Positions 8,482 to 16,729 are shown, counted from the stretch's first letter. The stretch is 64,000 nt of DNA from Buttiauxella ferragutiae (GCF_001654915.1 NZ_LXEQ01000038.1); one strand, 5' to 3'. Notes: generated by a model from the sequence alone, not told the origin. A program made the numbers and translations.

Positions 8482-9199
8482 GTTTCAAAATCGATTAGTC
8501 GGAACCATCATTCTGGTCGCACTGGGGGTCATTATCCTGCCAGGGTTGCTTGATGGTCAGAAAAAGCATTATCAGGATGAGTTTGCAGCTATTCCTCTGG
8601 TTCCAAAACCGGGTGATACCGATGAGCCAGATATGCTACCCGCGGCGACTCAGGCACTCCCTTCACAACCACCGGAAGGTGCAGCTGAAGAAGTGCGTGC
8701 CGGTACGGCGGCAGCGCCAGGGCTGGATATCGCTTCGCTGCCTGGTGATAGCGGGGCGGGCATTGATGAAGTCCCTGTTTCCCGTGAACAGCCGAAACCG
8801 AAGCCAGTCGCTGAGAAACCAAAACCGAAGCCGGTAGAGAAACCGCAGAGCAAGGTCGATGCTTCTCAAACGGAAGAGCGCCTGGCGATGATGAACGAAG
8901 AACCGCCAGTGCCAGAAAAGCCTGCGAAGCAAGAGACGACCGAACAAGCACCAACCGGGAAAGCTTACGTTGTGCAACTTGGTGCATTGAAGAATGCCGA
9001 CAAAGTGAATGAAATTGTTGGTAAACTACGCGGCGCTGGGTTCCGTGCGTACACCTCACCGTCGACGCCAGTTCAGGGAAAAGTCACCCGAATTCTGGTA
9101 GGGCCGGATGCCTCGAAAGACAAGCTTAAGTCTTCACTGGGCGAGCTGAATTCGCTTTCCGGGCTGAACGGTGTGGTGATGAATTATACGGCGAGATAG
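8471..9199 (+). CDS. dedD: Cell division protein DedD (SPOR domain)
   Basis: 242 residues (E. coli 220; the linker is longer). A single-pass inner-membrane division protein: short cytoplasmic N-terminus, one membrane segment (about residues 10-28, VGTIILVALGVIILPGLL), a long Pro/Lys/Glu-rich periplasmic linker (KPKPVAEKPKPKPVEKP) and a C-terminal SPOR domain from about residue 165 (KAYVVQLGALKN) that binds denuded septal peptidoglycan. Start is GTG at 8471, inside the end of folC. Confidence 0.95.
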   Translation: MASKFQNRLVGTIILVALGVIILPGLLDGQKKHYQDEFAAIPLVPKPGDTDEPDMLPAATQALPSQPPEGAAEEVRAGTAAAPGLDIASLPGDSGAGIDEVPVSREQPKPKPVAEKPKPKPVEKPQSKVDASQTEERLAMMNEEPPVPEKPAKQETTEQAPTGKAYVVQLGALKNADKVNEIVGKLRGAGFRAYTSPSTPVQGKVTRILVGPDASKDKLKSSLGELNSLSGLNGVVMNYTAR

Positions 9200-9227
9200 A
9201 AATTAGCCCGATTTGAGTTCAGGTCGC

Positions 9228-9357
9228 CCTCACCCCGACCCTCTCCCCCAGGAGAGGGGGAAAAGCGACACTGATCTTATCCCCTCTCCCTCAGGGAGTG
9301 GGGGAAAGCGGCATTGATCTTATCCCCTCTCCCTCAGGGAGAGGGCCAGGGTGAGGG
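9228..9357. repeat. Palindromic intergenic repeat (CCCTCACC/GGTGAGGG family), tandem copy
   Basis: Starts CCCTCACCCCGACCCTCTCC and ends with the inverted form GGGAGAGGGCCAGGGTGAGGG-type sequence (last bases 9337-9357). Inside, a unit of about 43 bases containing TGATCTTATCCCCTCTCCCT is repeated in tandem (from 9265 and from 9308). It lies between dedD and cvpA. Related copies are at 11561, 16730, 29328, 46079 and 62948. Confidence 0.85.
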
Positions 9358-9377
9358 TTGTTTTAGGGCAAACTTTT

Positions 9378-9415
9378 AATGGCGTTGAGCATTTTTTCAA
9401 CGCCATTATTTATTT
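9378..9415 (+). terminator. Terminator ahead of cvpA (end of folC-dedD)
   Basis: A perfect 11-bp stem, AATGGCGTTGA (9378-9388) with TCAACGCCATT (9397-9407), followed by an AT-rich tail ATTTATTTA. It separates the folC-dedD transcript from the PurR-controlled cvpA-purF unit. Confidence 0.7.
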
Positions 9416-9436
9416 ACGCGAGGGAAGGAAATCCCT

Positions 9437-9452
9437 ACGCAAACGTTTTCTT
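9437..9452 (+). promoter_or_regulatory. PurR operator of cvpA-purF
   Basis: ACGCAAACGTTTTCTT agrees at every defined position with the enterobacterial PurR consensus ACGCAAACGTTTTCNT. It lies 59 bases before the cvpA start, so hypoxanthine/guanine-bound PurR should repress cvpA and purF. TAGAAT at 9460-9465 is a plausible -10 just downstream, so the operator would cover the -35 region. Confidence 0.92.
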
Positions 9453-9510
9453 TTTCTGTTAGAATGCGCCCCGAACTGGACGTCAGGGCGATTTGTCGTG
9501 AGATTTGTTC

Positions 9511-9996
9511 ATGGTCTGGATAGATTACGCCATCATTGGAGTCATCGGTTTTTCGGCTCTGATTAGTGTTATTCGTGGGTTTGTGCGTGAAGCGTTGTCG
9601 CTGGTGACATGGGGTTGTGCTTTCTTTGTTGCCAGTCATTACTACACTTACCTGTCAGTCTGGTTCACTGGCTTTGAAGACGAACTGGTACGTAATGGAA
9701 TAGCTATCGCGATACTGTTTATCGCGACACTCATCGTCGGTGCGATAGTCAATTATGTGATTAGCGCACTGGTTGAGAAAACCGGCCTGTCGGGTACAGA
9801 CAGGGTGTTGGGGATCTGTTTCGGTGCGTTACGTGGAGCGCTGATCGTCGCCGCCATTCTGTTCTTTCTTGATACGTTTACTGGTTTTTCTAAGAGTGAC
9901 GACTGGCAAAAGTCGCAGCTTATCCCGCAATTCAGTTTCATCATCAGATGGTTCTTTGACTATCTGCAAAGCTCGTCAAGTTTCTTGCCCCGGTAA
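9511..9996 (+). CDS. cvpA: Colicin V production / membrane protein CvpA
   Basis: 161 residues (E. coli 162). Inner-membrane protein with four predicted membrane segments; needed for colicin V export in E. coli and linked to envelope stress tolerance. The body is almost invariant (REALSLVTWGCAFFVASHYY, EKTGLSGTDRVLG). Start is the ATG at 9511 giving MVWIDYAII; a TTG two codons earlier is rejected. Shares a PurR-controlled promoter with purF, 39 bases downstream. Confidence 0.95.
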   Translation: MVWIDYAIIGVIGFSALISVIRGFVREALSLVTWGCAFFVASHYYTYLSVWFTGFEDELVRNGIAIAILFIATLIVGAIVNYVISALVEKTGLSGTDRVLGICFGALRGALIVAAILFFLDTFTGFSKSDDWQKSQLIPQFSFIIRWFFDYLQSSSSFLPR

Positions 9997-10035
9997 TCGT
10001 ATCGGGGGGTTGTGGCTTAATGAGGAAAAGACAAC

Positions 10036-11553
10036 ATGTGCGGTATTGTCGGTATCGCCGGTTTTATGCCGGTCAACCAGTCGATTTATGACGCGTTAAC
10101 GGTGCTTCAGCATCGTGGGCAGGATGCCGCAGGCATCGTCACCATTGATGCTTTAAACTGTTTTCGTCTGCGTAAAGCTAATGGTCTGGTGAGCGATGTA
10201 TTTGGTGCCATTCACATGCAGCGCTTGCAGGGAAATATGGGCATCGGCCATGTGCGTTACCCGACAGCGGGTAGCTCAAGCGCTTCAGAAGCTCAGCCAT
10301 TCTATGTGAACTCCCCGTACGGCATTACTCTTGCACACAACGGTAATCTGACGAACGCGCACGAACTGCGCCAAAAGCTGTTCGAAGAAAAGCGTCGTCA
10401 TATTAACACCACCTCTGATTCCGAAATCCTGCTCAATATTTTCGCCAGCGAGCTGGATAACTTCCGCAACTATCCGCTGGAAGCAGACAACATTTTTGCT
10501 GCCATTGCTGCGACTAACCGCCAAATCCGCGGCGCATATGCGTGTGTGGCAATGATTATCGGCCACGGCATGGTGGCTTTCCGTGATCCGAACGGTATTC
10601 GTCCGTTGGTGATGGGCAAGCGTGATTTGGGTGATGGCCGTACCGAATACATGGTGGCTTCTGAAAGCGTGGCGCTTGATACGCTGGGCTTTGAGTTCCT
10701 GCGTGATATCGCGCCGGGCGAGGCGGTTTACATCACTGAGAAAGGGCAGTTGTTCACCCGCCAGTGTGCCGACAACCCAACCAGCAACCCTTGCCTGTTC
10801 GAATACGTTTACTTCGCGCGTCCGGATTCGTTCATCGACAAGATTTCCGTTTACAGTGCTCGCGTTGAAATGGGTAAAAAACTCGGTGAGAAAATTGCCC
10901 GTGAGTGGGAAGATTTGGACATCGACGTGGTTATCCCGATTCCAGAAACTTCCTGCGACATCGCGCTGGAAATCGCCCGTATTCTCGACAAACCATATCG
11001 TCAGGGCTTCGTGAAGAATCGCTACGTTGGCCGTACCTTTATCATGCCAGGCCAGCAACTGCGTCGTAAATCTGTGCGTCGTAAACTCAACGCCAACCGC
11101 GCTGAATTCCGCGATAAAAACGTGCTGCTGGTGGATGATTCCATCGTGCGCGGTACCACTTCCGAGCAGATTATCGAGATGGCACGTGAAGCGGGTGCGA
11201 AGAAAGTTTACCTGGCCTCTGCGGCACCTGAGATTCGCTTCCCGAACGTGTATGGCATCGATATGCCAAGCGCCAACGAACTGATTGCTCATGGCCGTGA
11301 AGTGGATGAAATTCGTCAGCTAATCGGTGCAGACGGTTTGATTTTCCAGGATCTGGACGATCTGATTGAAGCGGTTCGCATTGAGAATCCGGACATCACT
11401 CAGTTTGAGTGCTCGGTATTCAATGGTATCTACGTCACCAAAGATGTTGATCACGAATACCTTGAGTATCTTGAGTCACTGCGTAATGACGATTCGAAAG
11501 CGATTCAGCGCCAGAACGAAGTGGAAAACTTAGAGATGCATAACGAGGGTTAA
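10036..11553 (+). CDS. purF: Amidophosphoribosyltransferase
   Basis: 505 residues, as in E. coli. First committed step of purine synthesis: PRPP plus glutamine gives 5-phosphoribosylamine. The class II glutamine amidotransferase domain starts with the nucleophile Cys2 (MCGIVGIAG) once Met is removed; the phosphoribosyltransferase domain carries the PRPP loop VLLVDDSIVRGTTS near residue 365. Downstream of cvpA and under the PurR operator at 9437. Confidence 0.98.
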   Translation: MCGIVGIAGFMPVNQSIYDALTVLQHRGQDAAGIVTIDALNCFRLRKANGLVSDVFGAIHMQRLQGNMGIGHVRYPTAGSSSASEAQPFYVNSPYGITLAHNGNLTNAHELRQKLFEEKRRHINTTSDSEILLNIFASELDNFRNYPLEADNIFAAIAATNRQIRGAYACVAMIIGHGMVAFRDPNGIRPLVMGKRDLGDGRTEYMVASESVALDTLGFEFLRDIAPGEAVYITEKGQLFTRQCADNPTSNPCLFEYVYFARPDSFIDKISVYSARVEMGKKLGEKIAREWEDLDIDVVIPIPETSCDIALEIARILDKPYRQGFVKNRYVGRTFIMPGQQLRRKSVRRKLNANRAEFRDKNVLLVDDSIVRGTTSEQIIEMAREAGAKKVYLASAAPEIRFPNVYGIDMPSANELIAHGREVDEIRQLIGADGLIFQDLDDLIEAVRIENPDITQFECSVFNGIYVTKDVDHEYLEYLESLRNDDSKAIQRQNEVENLEMHNEG

Positions 11554-11560
11554 TACCATC

Positions 11561-11639
11561 TTCACCCTAACCCTCTCCTTGAAGGAGAGGGGATAGAACG
11601 GTTTCTCCCTCTCCTGTGGGAGAGGGCGGGGTGAGGGGC
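11561..11639. repeat. Palindromic intergenic repeat, copy 2
   Basis: TTCACCCTAACCCTCTCCTT at the left, GAGGGCGGGGTGAGGGG at the right, forming two GGAGAGG/CCTCTCC hairpins. It begins 8 bases after the purF stop, so it will be carried as 3'-UTR structure on the purF message. Confidence 0.8.
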
Positions 11640-11710
11640 AGCACTGCTTGCATCCCGCCCCATCTTGCGGCAAAGTCAGCCCAGATAAACTCCTCGGGCG
11701 AACGTAAATT

Positions 11711-12280
11711 ATGAAACGGTTAATTGTTGGGATTTCAGGTGCCAGTGGCGCGACTTATGGTGTGCGACTGCTTCAGGTGCTGCAACAATTGCCGGATGTC
11801 GAAACTCATCTCATCCTCAGCAATGCCGCTCGCCAGACACTCGCGCTGGAAACCGATATTTCCTTAAGAGAAGTTCAGGCATTTGCTGATGTAGTTCATG
11901 ACTCGCGTGATATCGCCGCCAGCCTCTCCTCAGGCTCTTTCAAGACCCACGGCATGGTCATACTGCCCTGCTCAATCAAAACCCTTTCTGGTATCGTTCA
12001 TAGCTATACAGATGGCCTGCTGACACGAGCCGCCGATGTAGTGCTGAAAGAACGTCGTCCGTTGGTGCTTTGCGTACGTGAAACCCCGCTGCACCTTGGC
12101 CATTTGCGCTTGATGACCCAGGCGGCTGAAATGGGCGCGGTGATTATGCCGCCGATGCCGGCGTTCTATCATCGCCCGCAGAGCGTGCAGGATATTATCG
12201 ACCAGACAGTGAATCGGGTCATCGATCAGTTTGATATTGAGCTTCCGCAAGATCTGTTCACACGCTGGAGTGGGGCTTAA
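11711..12280 (+). CDS. ubiX: Flavin prenyltransferase UbiX
   Basis: 189 residues, as in E. coli. Joins a dimethylallyl group to FMN to make prenylated FMN, the cofactor used by the UbiD decarboxylase in ubiquinone synthesis. The FMN-binding N-terminal motif GISGASGATYGVRL and the later VLKERRPLVLCVRETPL and MPPMPAFYHRP segments are characteristic. Lies between purF and argT as in E. coli. Confidence 0.96.
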   Translation: MKRLIVGISGASGATYGVRLLQVLQQLPDVETHLILSNAARQTLALETDISLREVQAFADVVHDSRDIAASLSSGSFKTHGMVILPCSIKTLSGIVHSYTDGLLTRAADVVLKERRPLVLCVRETPLHLGHLRLMTQAAEMGAVIMPPMPAFYHRPQSVQDIIDQTVNRVIDQFDIELPQDLFTRWSGA

Positions 12281-12284
12281 ACAC

Positions 12285-12301
12285 TGTCCCAGTGTGGTGC
12301 A
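12285..12301 (+). promoter_or_regulatory. NtrC-like site upstream of argT
   Basis: TGTCCCAGTGTGGTGCA fits the NtrC dyad TGCACCA-N3-TGGTGCA at 12 of 14 positions (right half exact). It lies about 200 bases before the sigma54-type promoter at 12487, a workable enhancer distance. Inferred from sequence only. Confidence 0.5.
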
Positions 12302-12486
12302 TCACAAAACCCTTCGCCTCAAAATGGGGCGATTTTGTAACCTCGATCACTTCCAGAACATTTATCCGCTATTTTCCTCCGTTAATGCTTTTTCCTCATA
12401 CCAGACCTGCTATCTTTCAATCTCGTGACAGGGTTGTAACTTTTATTTAACACGCTGGTGCGCACTTTCTTTCACGCAAGAAAAAG

Positions 12487-12502
12487 TGGCATGAGAACTG
12501 CA
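12487..12502 (+). promoter_or_regulatory. Sigma54-type promoter of argT
   Basis: TGGCATGAGAACTGCA keeps the essential GG (-24) and GC (-12) with exactly 10 bases between them, close to the consensus TGGCAC-N5-TTGCA. It lies 74 bases before the argT start. Nitrogen control of argT by NtrC and sigma54 is established in enterobacteria. Confidence 0.75.
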
Positions 12503-12575
12503 ACTCTGCTTCGCAACACAAAACAAATACAACACGACATTACACATAATAAGACCAGTTACTTGAGGGTACCGT

Positions 12576-13358
12576 ATGAAAAAGCAAGTTCTTGCTCTGT
12601 CTTTACTGCTTGGCCTGAGTGCCACCGCCAGCGTTTTCGCAGCCATTCCACAGAGTCTTCGTCTTGGTACGGACACGACATACGCGCCGTTTTCTTCTAA
12701 AGACGCGAAAGGGGATTTTGTTGGTTTCGATATTGATCTCGGCAATGAGCTCTGTAAGCGCATTAATACTAAATGTACGTGGGTTGCCAGTGACTTTGAT
12801 GCGCTGATTCCATCGCTTAAAGCGAAGAAAATCGACGGTATCATCTCCTCACTTTCCATCACCGAAAAGCGCCAGAAAGAAATCGCCTTCTCAGACAAAC
12901 TTTATGCTGCTGACTCCCGCCTGATTGCCGTTAAAGGCTCCCCAGTTCAACCGACTCTTGATTCCCTCAAAGGCAAGCACATCGGTGTGTTGCAAGGCTC
13001 TACGCAAGAAGCGTATGCCAACGCTGAATGGCGTAGCAAAGGTATCGATGTGGTGCCTTATGCTAACCAGGATCTGATTTATTCTGACCTTGCAGCGGGT
13101 CGTCTGGATGCTGCTTTCCAGGATGAAACCGCGGCGAGCGAAGGCTTCCTGAAACTGCCTGCCGGTAGCGGTTATGCGTTTGCTGGCCCAGCGGTGAAAA
13201 ACAAACAGTACTTTGGTGATGGCACCGGTATTGGCTTGCGCAAAGAGGACACTGAGCTGAAAGCGGCCTTTGATAAAGCACTGGCTGAAATGCGTAAAGA
13301 CGGCACTTACGACAAATTTGCGAAGAAGTACTTCGATTTTAATGTTTACGGTGAATAA
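12576..13358 (+). CDS. argT: Lysine/arginine/ornithine-binding periplasmic protein
   Basis: 260 residues. Periplasmic solute-binding protein that delivers lysine, arginine and ornithine to the HisQMP transporter. Has a Sec signal peptide (cleavage about residue 22, after SVFA), then the type II amino-acid-binding fold with RLGTDTTYAPFSSKD, ligand-contact SSLSITEKRQ and the terminal KKYFDFNVYG. Closer to E. coli ArgT than HisJ at discriminating segments (CTWVASDFDALIP). The hisJ gene downstream is a paralogue. Likely nitrogen-regulated through the sigma54-type promoter at 12487. Confidence 0.95.
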   Translation: MKKQVLALSLLLGLSATASVFAAIPQSLRLGTDTTYAPFSSKDAKGDFVGFDIDLGNELCKRINTKCTWVASDFDALIPSLKAKKIDGIISSLSITEKRQKEIAFSDKLYAADSRLIAVKGSPVQPTLDSLKGKHIGVLQGSTQEAYANAEWRSKGIDVVPYANQDLIYSDLAAGRLDAAFQDETAASEGFLKLPAGSGYAFAGPAVKNKQYFGDGTGIGLRKEDTELKAAFDKALAEMRKDGTYDKFAKKYFDFNVYGE

Positions 13359-13437
13359 CGTTATCCCGTAGTCTGTAGCCCGGTTATGATTCTTCATGGC
13401 CGGGCTGAATAGAATTGCAAACTAGCGCTGAATTGTT

Positions 13438-13454
13438 TGCACTGATTTAGTGCA
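13438..13454 (+). promoter_or_regulatory. NtrC-like enhancer site upstream of hisJ
   Basis: TGCACTGATTTAGTGCA, the centre of a perfect 21-bp inverted repeat (13436-13456), resembles the NtrC dyad. Further half sites TGCACCA (13467-13473) and TGGTGCA (13498-13504) follow. The palindrome lies about 145 bases before the sigma54-type element at 13585, typical enhancer spacing. Confidence 0.65.
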
Positions 13455-13476
13455 AATTTTTTCGGGTGCACCAGAA

Positions 13477-13492
13477 TGGCAATTTCCTTGCA
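13477..13492 (+). promoter_or_regulatory. Sigma54-type promoter element, distal, hisJ
   Basis: TGGCAATTTCCTTGCA has GG and GC 10 bases apart and a consensus TTGCA at -12. NtrC half sites flank it on both sides. If used, the leader to hisJ would be about 180 bases. It may instead be a remnant or a site that only binds polymerase. Confidence 0.55.
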
Positions 13493-13584
13493 TCCTGTTG
13501 GTGCAGTGTCTTTTTTGAGTGAAAGTGCCGGAGTAGCATGGCGAGCTTACACCCAGGAAAAACACTATATTAAGATGCATAAAT

Positions 13585-13600
13585 TGGCATAGAACATGCA
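13585..13600 (+). promoter_or_regulatory. Sigma54-type promoter element, proximal, hisJ
   Basis: TGGCATAGAACATGCA again has GG-N10-GC and closely resembles the argT element at 12487. It lies 86 bases before the hisJ start, so it is the better placed of the two candidates. Confidence 0.6.
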
Positions 13601-13637
13601 ATTTTATACGGTTAAAAAGCCATCGCACATAAAATTT

Positions 13638-13664
13638 ACCCGAGCATCTTGAAGGGCGACGGGT
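13638..13664. repeat. Remnant of an ERIC-like element end
   Basis: ACCCGAGCATCTTGAAGGGCGACGGGT type sequence (27 bases), bounded by the inverted ACCCG/CGGGT ends seen in the 55-bp elements at 20231 and 24059, with TCTTGAAGG matching their end. It lies in the hisJ leader. Short, so assignment is tentative. Confidence 0.35.
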
Positions 13665-13685
13665 GCAGTCTATTCGAGGATAATT

Positions 13686-14468
13686 ATGAACAAGCAGATC
13701 ATTGCTCTTTCTTTAGTACTGGCATTTTCCAGTGTATCCACAGCTTTCGCCGCAATTCCTAAGAATTTACGTATCGGCACTGACCCAACTTATGCTCCGT
13801 TTGAGTCGAAAAATGCTCAAGGGGAATTGATCGGTTTTGACATCGATCTGGCAAAAGAACTTTGTAAACGCATCGAAACCAACTGCACCTTCGTGGAAAA
13901 TCCACTGGATGCGCTGATCCCTTCGTTGAAAGCGAAAAAAATCGACGCGATTATGTCGTCACTTTCCATCACTGAAAAACGCCAACAAGAAATTGCCTTC
14001 ACCGACAAACTGTACGCGGCAGATTCGCGTTTAGTGGTCGCTAAAGGTTCGCCAATTCAGCCAACGCTTGAGTCGCTGAAAGGTAAGCGTGTTGGTGTGC
14101 TGCAAGGCACCACGCAAGAAACCTTTGGTAACGAGCACTGGGCACCTAAAGGCATTGAAATTGTCTCTTATCAGGGTCAGGACTCTATTTACGCCGACTT
14201 AACCGCTGGCCGTATTGATGCGGCATTCCAGGATGAAGTGGCCGCCAGCGAAGGTTTCCTGAAACAACCTGTTGGTGCCAATTACCAGTTTGGTGGCCCA
14301 TCAATTAAAGACGAAAAGCTGTTCGGCGTGGGTACCGGTATGGGTCTGCGTAAAGACGATACCGAGTTACGCCAGGCGCTGAACAAAGCGTTTGCAGAAA
14401 TGCGCAAAGATGGAACTTACGAGAAGTTAGCGAAGAAATACTTCGACTTCGATGTTTACGGTGGTTAA
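13686..14468 (+). CDS. hisJ: Histidine-binding periplasmic protein
   Basis: 260 residues. High-affinity periplasmic receptor for histidine feeding HisQMP. Signal peptide of about 22 residues ending STAFA, then the same binding-protein fold as ArgT (RIGTDPTYAPFESKN, SSLSITEKRQQEIAF, KKYFDFDVYGG). Start ATG follows the GAGGATAATT ribosome site. The gene is separated from argT by 327 bases holding NtrC-like and sigma54-like signals, and from hisQ by a strong stem-loop. Confidence 0.95.
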   Translation: MNKQIIALSLVLAFSSVSTAFAAIPKNLRIGTDPTYAPFESKNAQGELIGFDIDLAKELCKRIETNCTFVENPLDALIPSLKAKKIDAIMSSLSITEKRQQEIAFTDKLYAADSRLVVAKGSPIQPTLESLKGKRVGVLQGTTQETFGNEHWAPKGIEIVSYQGQDSIYADLTAGRIDAAFQDEVAASEGFLKQPVGANYQFGGPSIKDEKLFGVGTGMGLRKDDTELRQALNKAFAEMRKDGTYEKLAKKYFDFDVYGG

Positions 14469-14484
14469 CAGTCACCAGTGGTTC

Positions 14485-14507
14485 AACCTGCCCGTAAAGG
14501 GCAGGTT
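14485..14507 (+). other. Intercistronic stem-loop between hisJ and hisQ
   Basis: A perfect 9-bp stem, AACCTGCCC with GGGCAGGTT, and a 5-base loop, 16 bases after the hisJ stop, without a T run. Known from Salmonella: a structured intercistronic sequence here protects the hisJ part of the message, so the binding protein is made in excess over the membrane subunits. This one is probably equivalent in function. Confidence 0.7.
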
Positions 14508-14542
14508 AGGTTTGTGCAAACACTGACGACAGGATACGCACC

Positions 14543-15229
14543 ATGCTGTACGGTTTTTCAGAAGTCATTTTTAAAGGGGCGATCGTCACGCTGGAACTGG
14601 CGTTAAGCTCCGTTATCCTCGCCGTTATTATTGGCCTGGCGGGAGCTGGTGCTAAGTTATCCAAAAATCGCCCGTTAGCCATGCTGTTTGAAGGTTATAC
14701 CACCTTGATTCGTGGTGTTCCTGATCTGGTGCTGATGCTGCTGATTTTCTACGGCCTGCAAATGGCACTCAATGTGTTAACCGACTGGCTGGGCGCGTCT
14801 CAGTTTGATATCGACCCGATGGTGGCTGGTATCATTACACTCGGTTTTATCTACGGAGCCTATTTTACCGAAACCTTCCGTGGCGCTTTTATGGCGGTAC
14901 CGAAAGGCCATATCGAAGCGGCAACCGCTTTTGGCTTCACCGGTTCGCAAACTTTCCGCCGTATTCTCTTCCCGGCCATGATGCGTTATGCGCTTCCGGG
15001 CATCGGTAATAACTGGCAGGTCATTTTAAAGTCCACTGCGCTGGTGTCGTTGTTAGGCCTGGAAGATGTGGTTAAAGCTACTCAACTGGCTGGGAAAAGC
15101 ACCTGGCAGCCGTTCTACTTTGCGATTGTCGCTGGGCTTATCTACCTGTTCTTTACCACGGTATCGAACGGTGTGCTGCTCTGGCTTGAACGCCGTTACT
15201 CGGTTGGCGTGAAGAGGGCTGATCTATGA
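14543..15229 (+). CDS. hisQ: Histidine/lysine/arginine/ornithine ABC permease HisQ
   Basis: 228 residues (E. coli 228). One of two inner-membrane permease subunits of the HisQMP2 importer. Five membrane segments, with the BPD_transp_1 EAA loop (HIEAATAFGFTGSQTFRRIL, about residues 132-151) that docks onto HisP. The stop overlaps the hisM start in ATGA. Confidence 0.96.
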   Translation: MLYGFSEVIFKGAIVTLELALSSVILAVIIGLAGAGAKLSKNRPLAMLFEGYTTLIRGVPDLVLMLLIFYGLQMALNVLTDWLGASQFDIDPMVAGIITLGFIYGAYFTETFRGAFMAVPKGHIEAATAFGFTGSQTFRRILFPAMMRYALPGIGNNWQVILKSTALVSLLGLEDVVKATQLAGKSTWQPFYFAIVAGLIYLFFTTVSNGVLLWLERRYSVGVKRADL

Positions 15230-15942
15230 TCGAAATTATTCAGGAGTACTGGAAAGCGCTGCTGTGGACAGACGGTTATCGCCTCACCGGTGTGGCTATC
15301 ACGCTGTGGCTGCTGATTTCTTCGGTCGTGATGGGCGGGATTCTGGCGCTGTTCCTGGCAATTGGCCGTGTCTCAAGCAATAAGTTTATCGCGTTCCCTA
15401 TCTGGCTGTTTACCTACATTTTCCGTGGCACACCGCTGTATGTTCAGTTGCTGGTGTTCTACTCCGGGATGTACACGCTGGAAGTAGTGAAAGGCACGGT
15501 GTTGCTCAATGAGTTTTTCCGCAGCGGCCTGAACTGTACGGTGCTGGCGCTGACGCTAAATACCTGTGCCTACACTACAGAAATCTTTGCCGGGGCGATT
15601 CGCTCTGTGCCGCACGGTGAAATTGAAGCGGCTCGTGCTTATGGTTTCTCGCCATTCAAATTATATCGTTGCATTATTTTGCCATCGGCGTTGCGTATCG
15701 CGCTGCCTGCGTACAGCAACGAAGTGATTTTGATGCTGCATTCTACGGCGCTGGCGTTTACCGCTACAGTGCCGGATTTGCTGAAGATTGCCCGCGATAT
15801 CAACTCCGCTACCTACCAGCCGTTTACGGCGTTTGGGATTGCTGCGGTGCTGTACCTGTGTATTTCCTATGTGCTGATTAGATTGTTCCGCAAGGCTGAG
15901 CAACGCTGGTTGCAGCATGTTAAACCAAGCTCAACACATTGA
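15226..15942 (+). CDS. hisM: Histidine/lysine/arginine/ornithine ABC permease HisM
   Basis: 238 residues (E. coli 238). Second permease subunit, forming the heterodimer with HisQ. Shows the same EAA loop (GEIEAARAYGFSPFKLYRCI) and a FRGTPLYVQLL motif typical of polar amino acid permeases. Overlaps hisQ by four bases, so translation is coupled; hisP follows after 7 bases. Confidence 0.96.
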   Translation: MIEIIQEYWKALLWTDGYRLTGVAITLWLLISSVVMGGILALFLAIGRVSSNKFIAFPIWLFTYIFRGTPLYVQLLVFYSGMYTLEVVKGTVLLNEFFRSGLNCTVLALTLNTCAYTTEIFAGAIRSVPHGEIEAARAYGFSPFKLYRCIILPSALRIALPAYSNEVILMLHSTALAFTATVPDLLKIARDINSATYQPFTAFGIAAVLYLCISYVLIRLFRKAEQRWLQHVKPSSTH

Positions 15943-15949
15943 GTGTGCA

Positions 15950-16726
15950 ATGATGACTGATAAAAAATTAAGCGTTACCGACCTGCACAAGCGCTATGGG
16001 CAACATGAAGTGCTGAAAGGGGTTTCTTTACAAGCCAACGCTGGCGATGTCATAAGCATCATTGGCTCATCGGGTTCCGGTAAAAGTACCTTTTTACGCT
16101 GCATTAACTTCCTTGAAAAACCGAGTGAAGGGATGATTGTCGTCAATAACCAGAACATAAACCTGGTGCGCGATACTGATGGGCAACTGAAAGTTGCCGA
16201 TAAAAACCAGCTCCGTTTGCTGCGCACACGCCTGACGATGGTGTTCCAGCATTTCAACTTGTGGAGCCATATGACGGTGCTGGAAAACGTCATGGAAGCG
16301 CCGATTCAGGTGCTTGGCCTGAGCAAGCAAGAAGCGAAAGAACGTGCGGTTAAGTATCTGGCGAAAGTCGGCATTGACGAGCGCCAGCAGGTGAAATATC
16401 CGGTGCATCTGTCCGGCGGCCAGCAACAACGTGTTTCTATTGCCCGTGCGCTGGCGATGGAACCGGAAGTTTTGCTGTTCGATGAACCGACTTCCGCGCT
16501 CGACCCTGAGCTGGTAGGCGAAGTATTGCGTATCATGCAGAAACTGGCCGAAGAGGGGAAAACCATGGTGGTGGTCACGCATGAGATGGACTTTGCGCGC
16601 CACGTTTCAAACCATGTAATTTTCCTGCATCAGGGCTTAATCGAAGAAGAAGGGACGCCAGAAGAGTTGTTTGGTAACCCGAAAAGTGCGCGTTTGCAGC
16701 AGTTCTTGTCGGGATCGCTGAAATAA
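15950..16726 (+). CDS. hisP: Histidine/lysine/arginine/ornithine ABC ATPase HisP
   Basis: 258 residues (E. coli 257). ATP-binding subunit, a homodimer on the cytoplasmic face of HisQM. Walker A GSSGSGKST (about residues 39-47), signature LSGGQQQR, Walker B VLLFDEPTSALD and the switch VTHEM are all intact. Start chosen at ATG 15950 (MMTDKKLSV), matching E. coli; an upstream in-frame ATG at 15917 inside hisM is rejected. Confidence 0.96.
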   Translation: MMTDKKLSVTDLHKRYGQHEVLKGVSLQANAGDVISIIGSSGSGKSTFLRCINFLEKPSEGMIVVNNQNINLVRDTDGQLKVADKNQLRLLRTRLTMVFQHFNLWSHMTVLENVMEAPIQVLGLSKQEAKERAVKYLAKVGIDERQQVKYPVHLSGGQQQRVSIARALAMEPEVLLFDEPTSALDPELVGEVLRIMQKLAEEGKTMVVVTHEMDFARHVSNHVIFLHQGLIEEEGTPEELFGNPKSARLQQFLSGSLK

Positions 16727-16729
16727 TTC

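Noticed and set aside
9228..9357. CRISPR-like tandem repeat
   Set aside because: Only two units, no unique spacers of constant length and the units are palindromic; it belongs to the dispersed repeat family.
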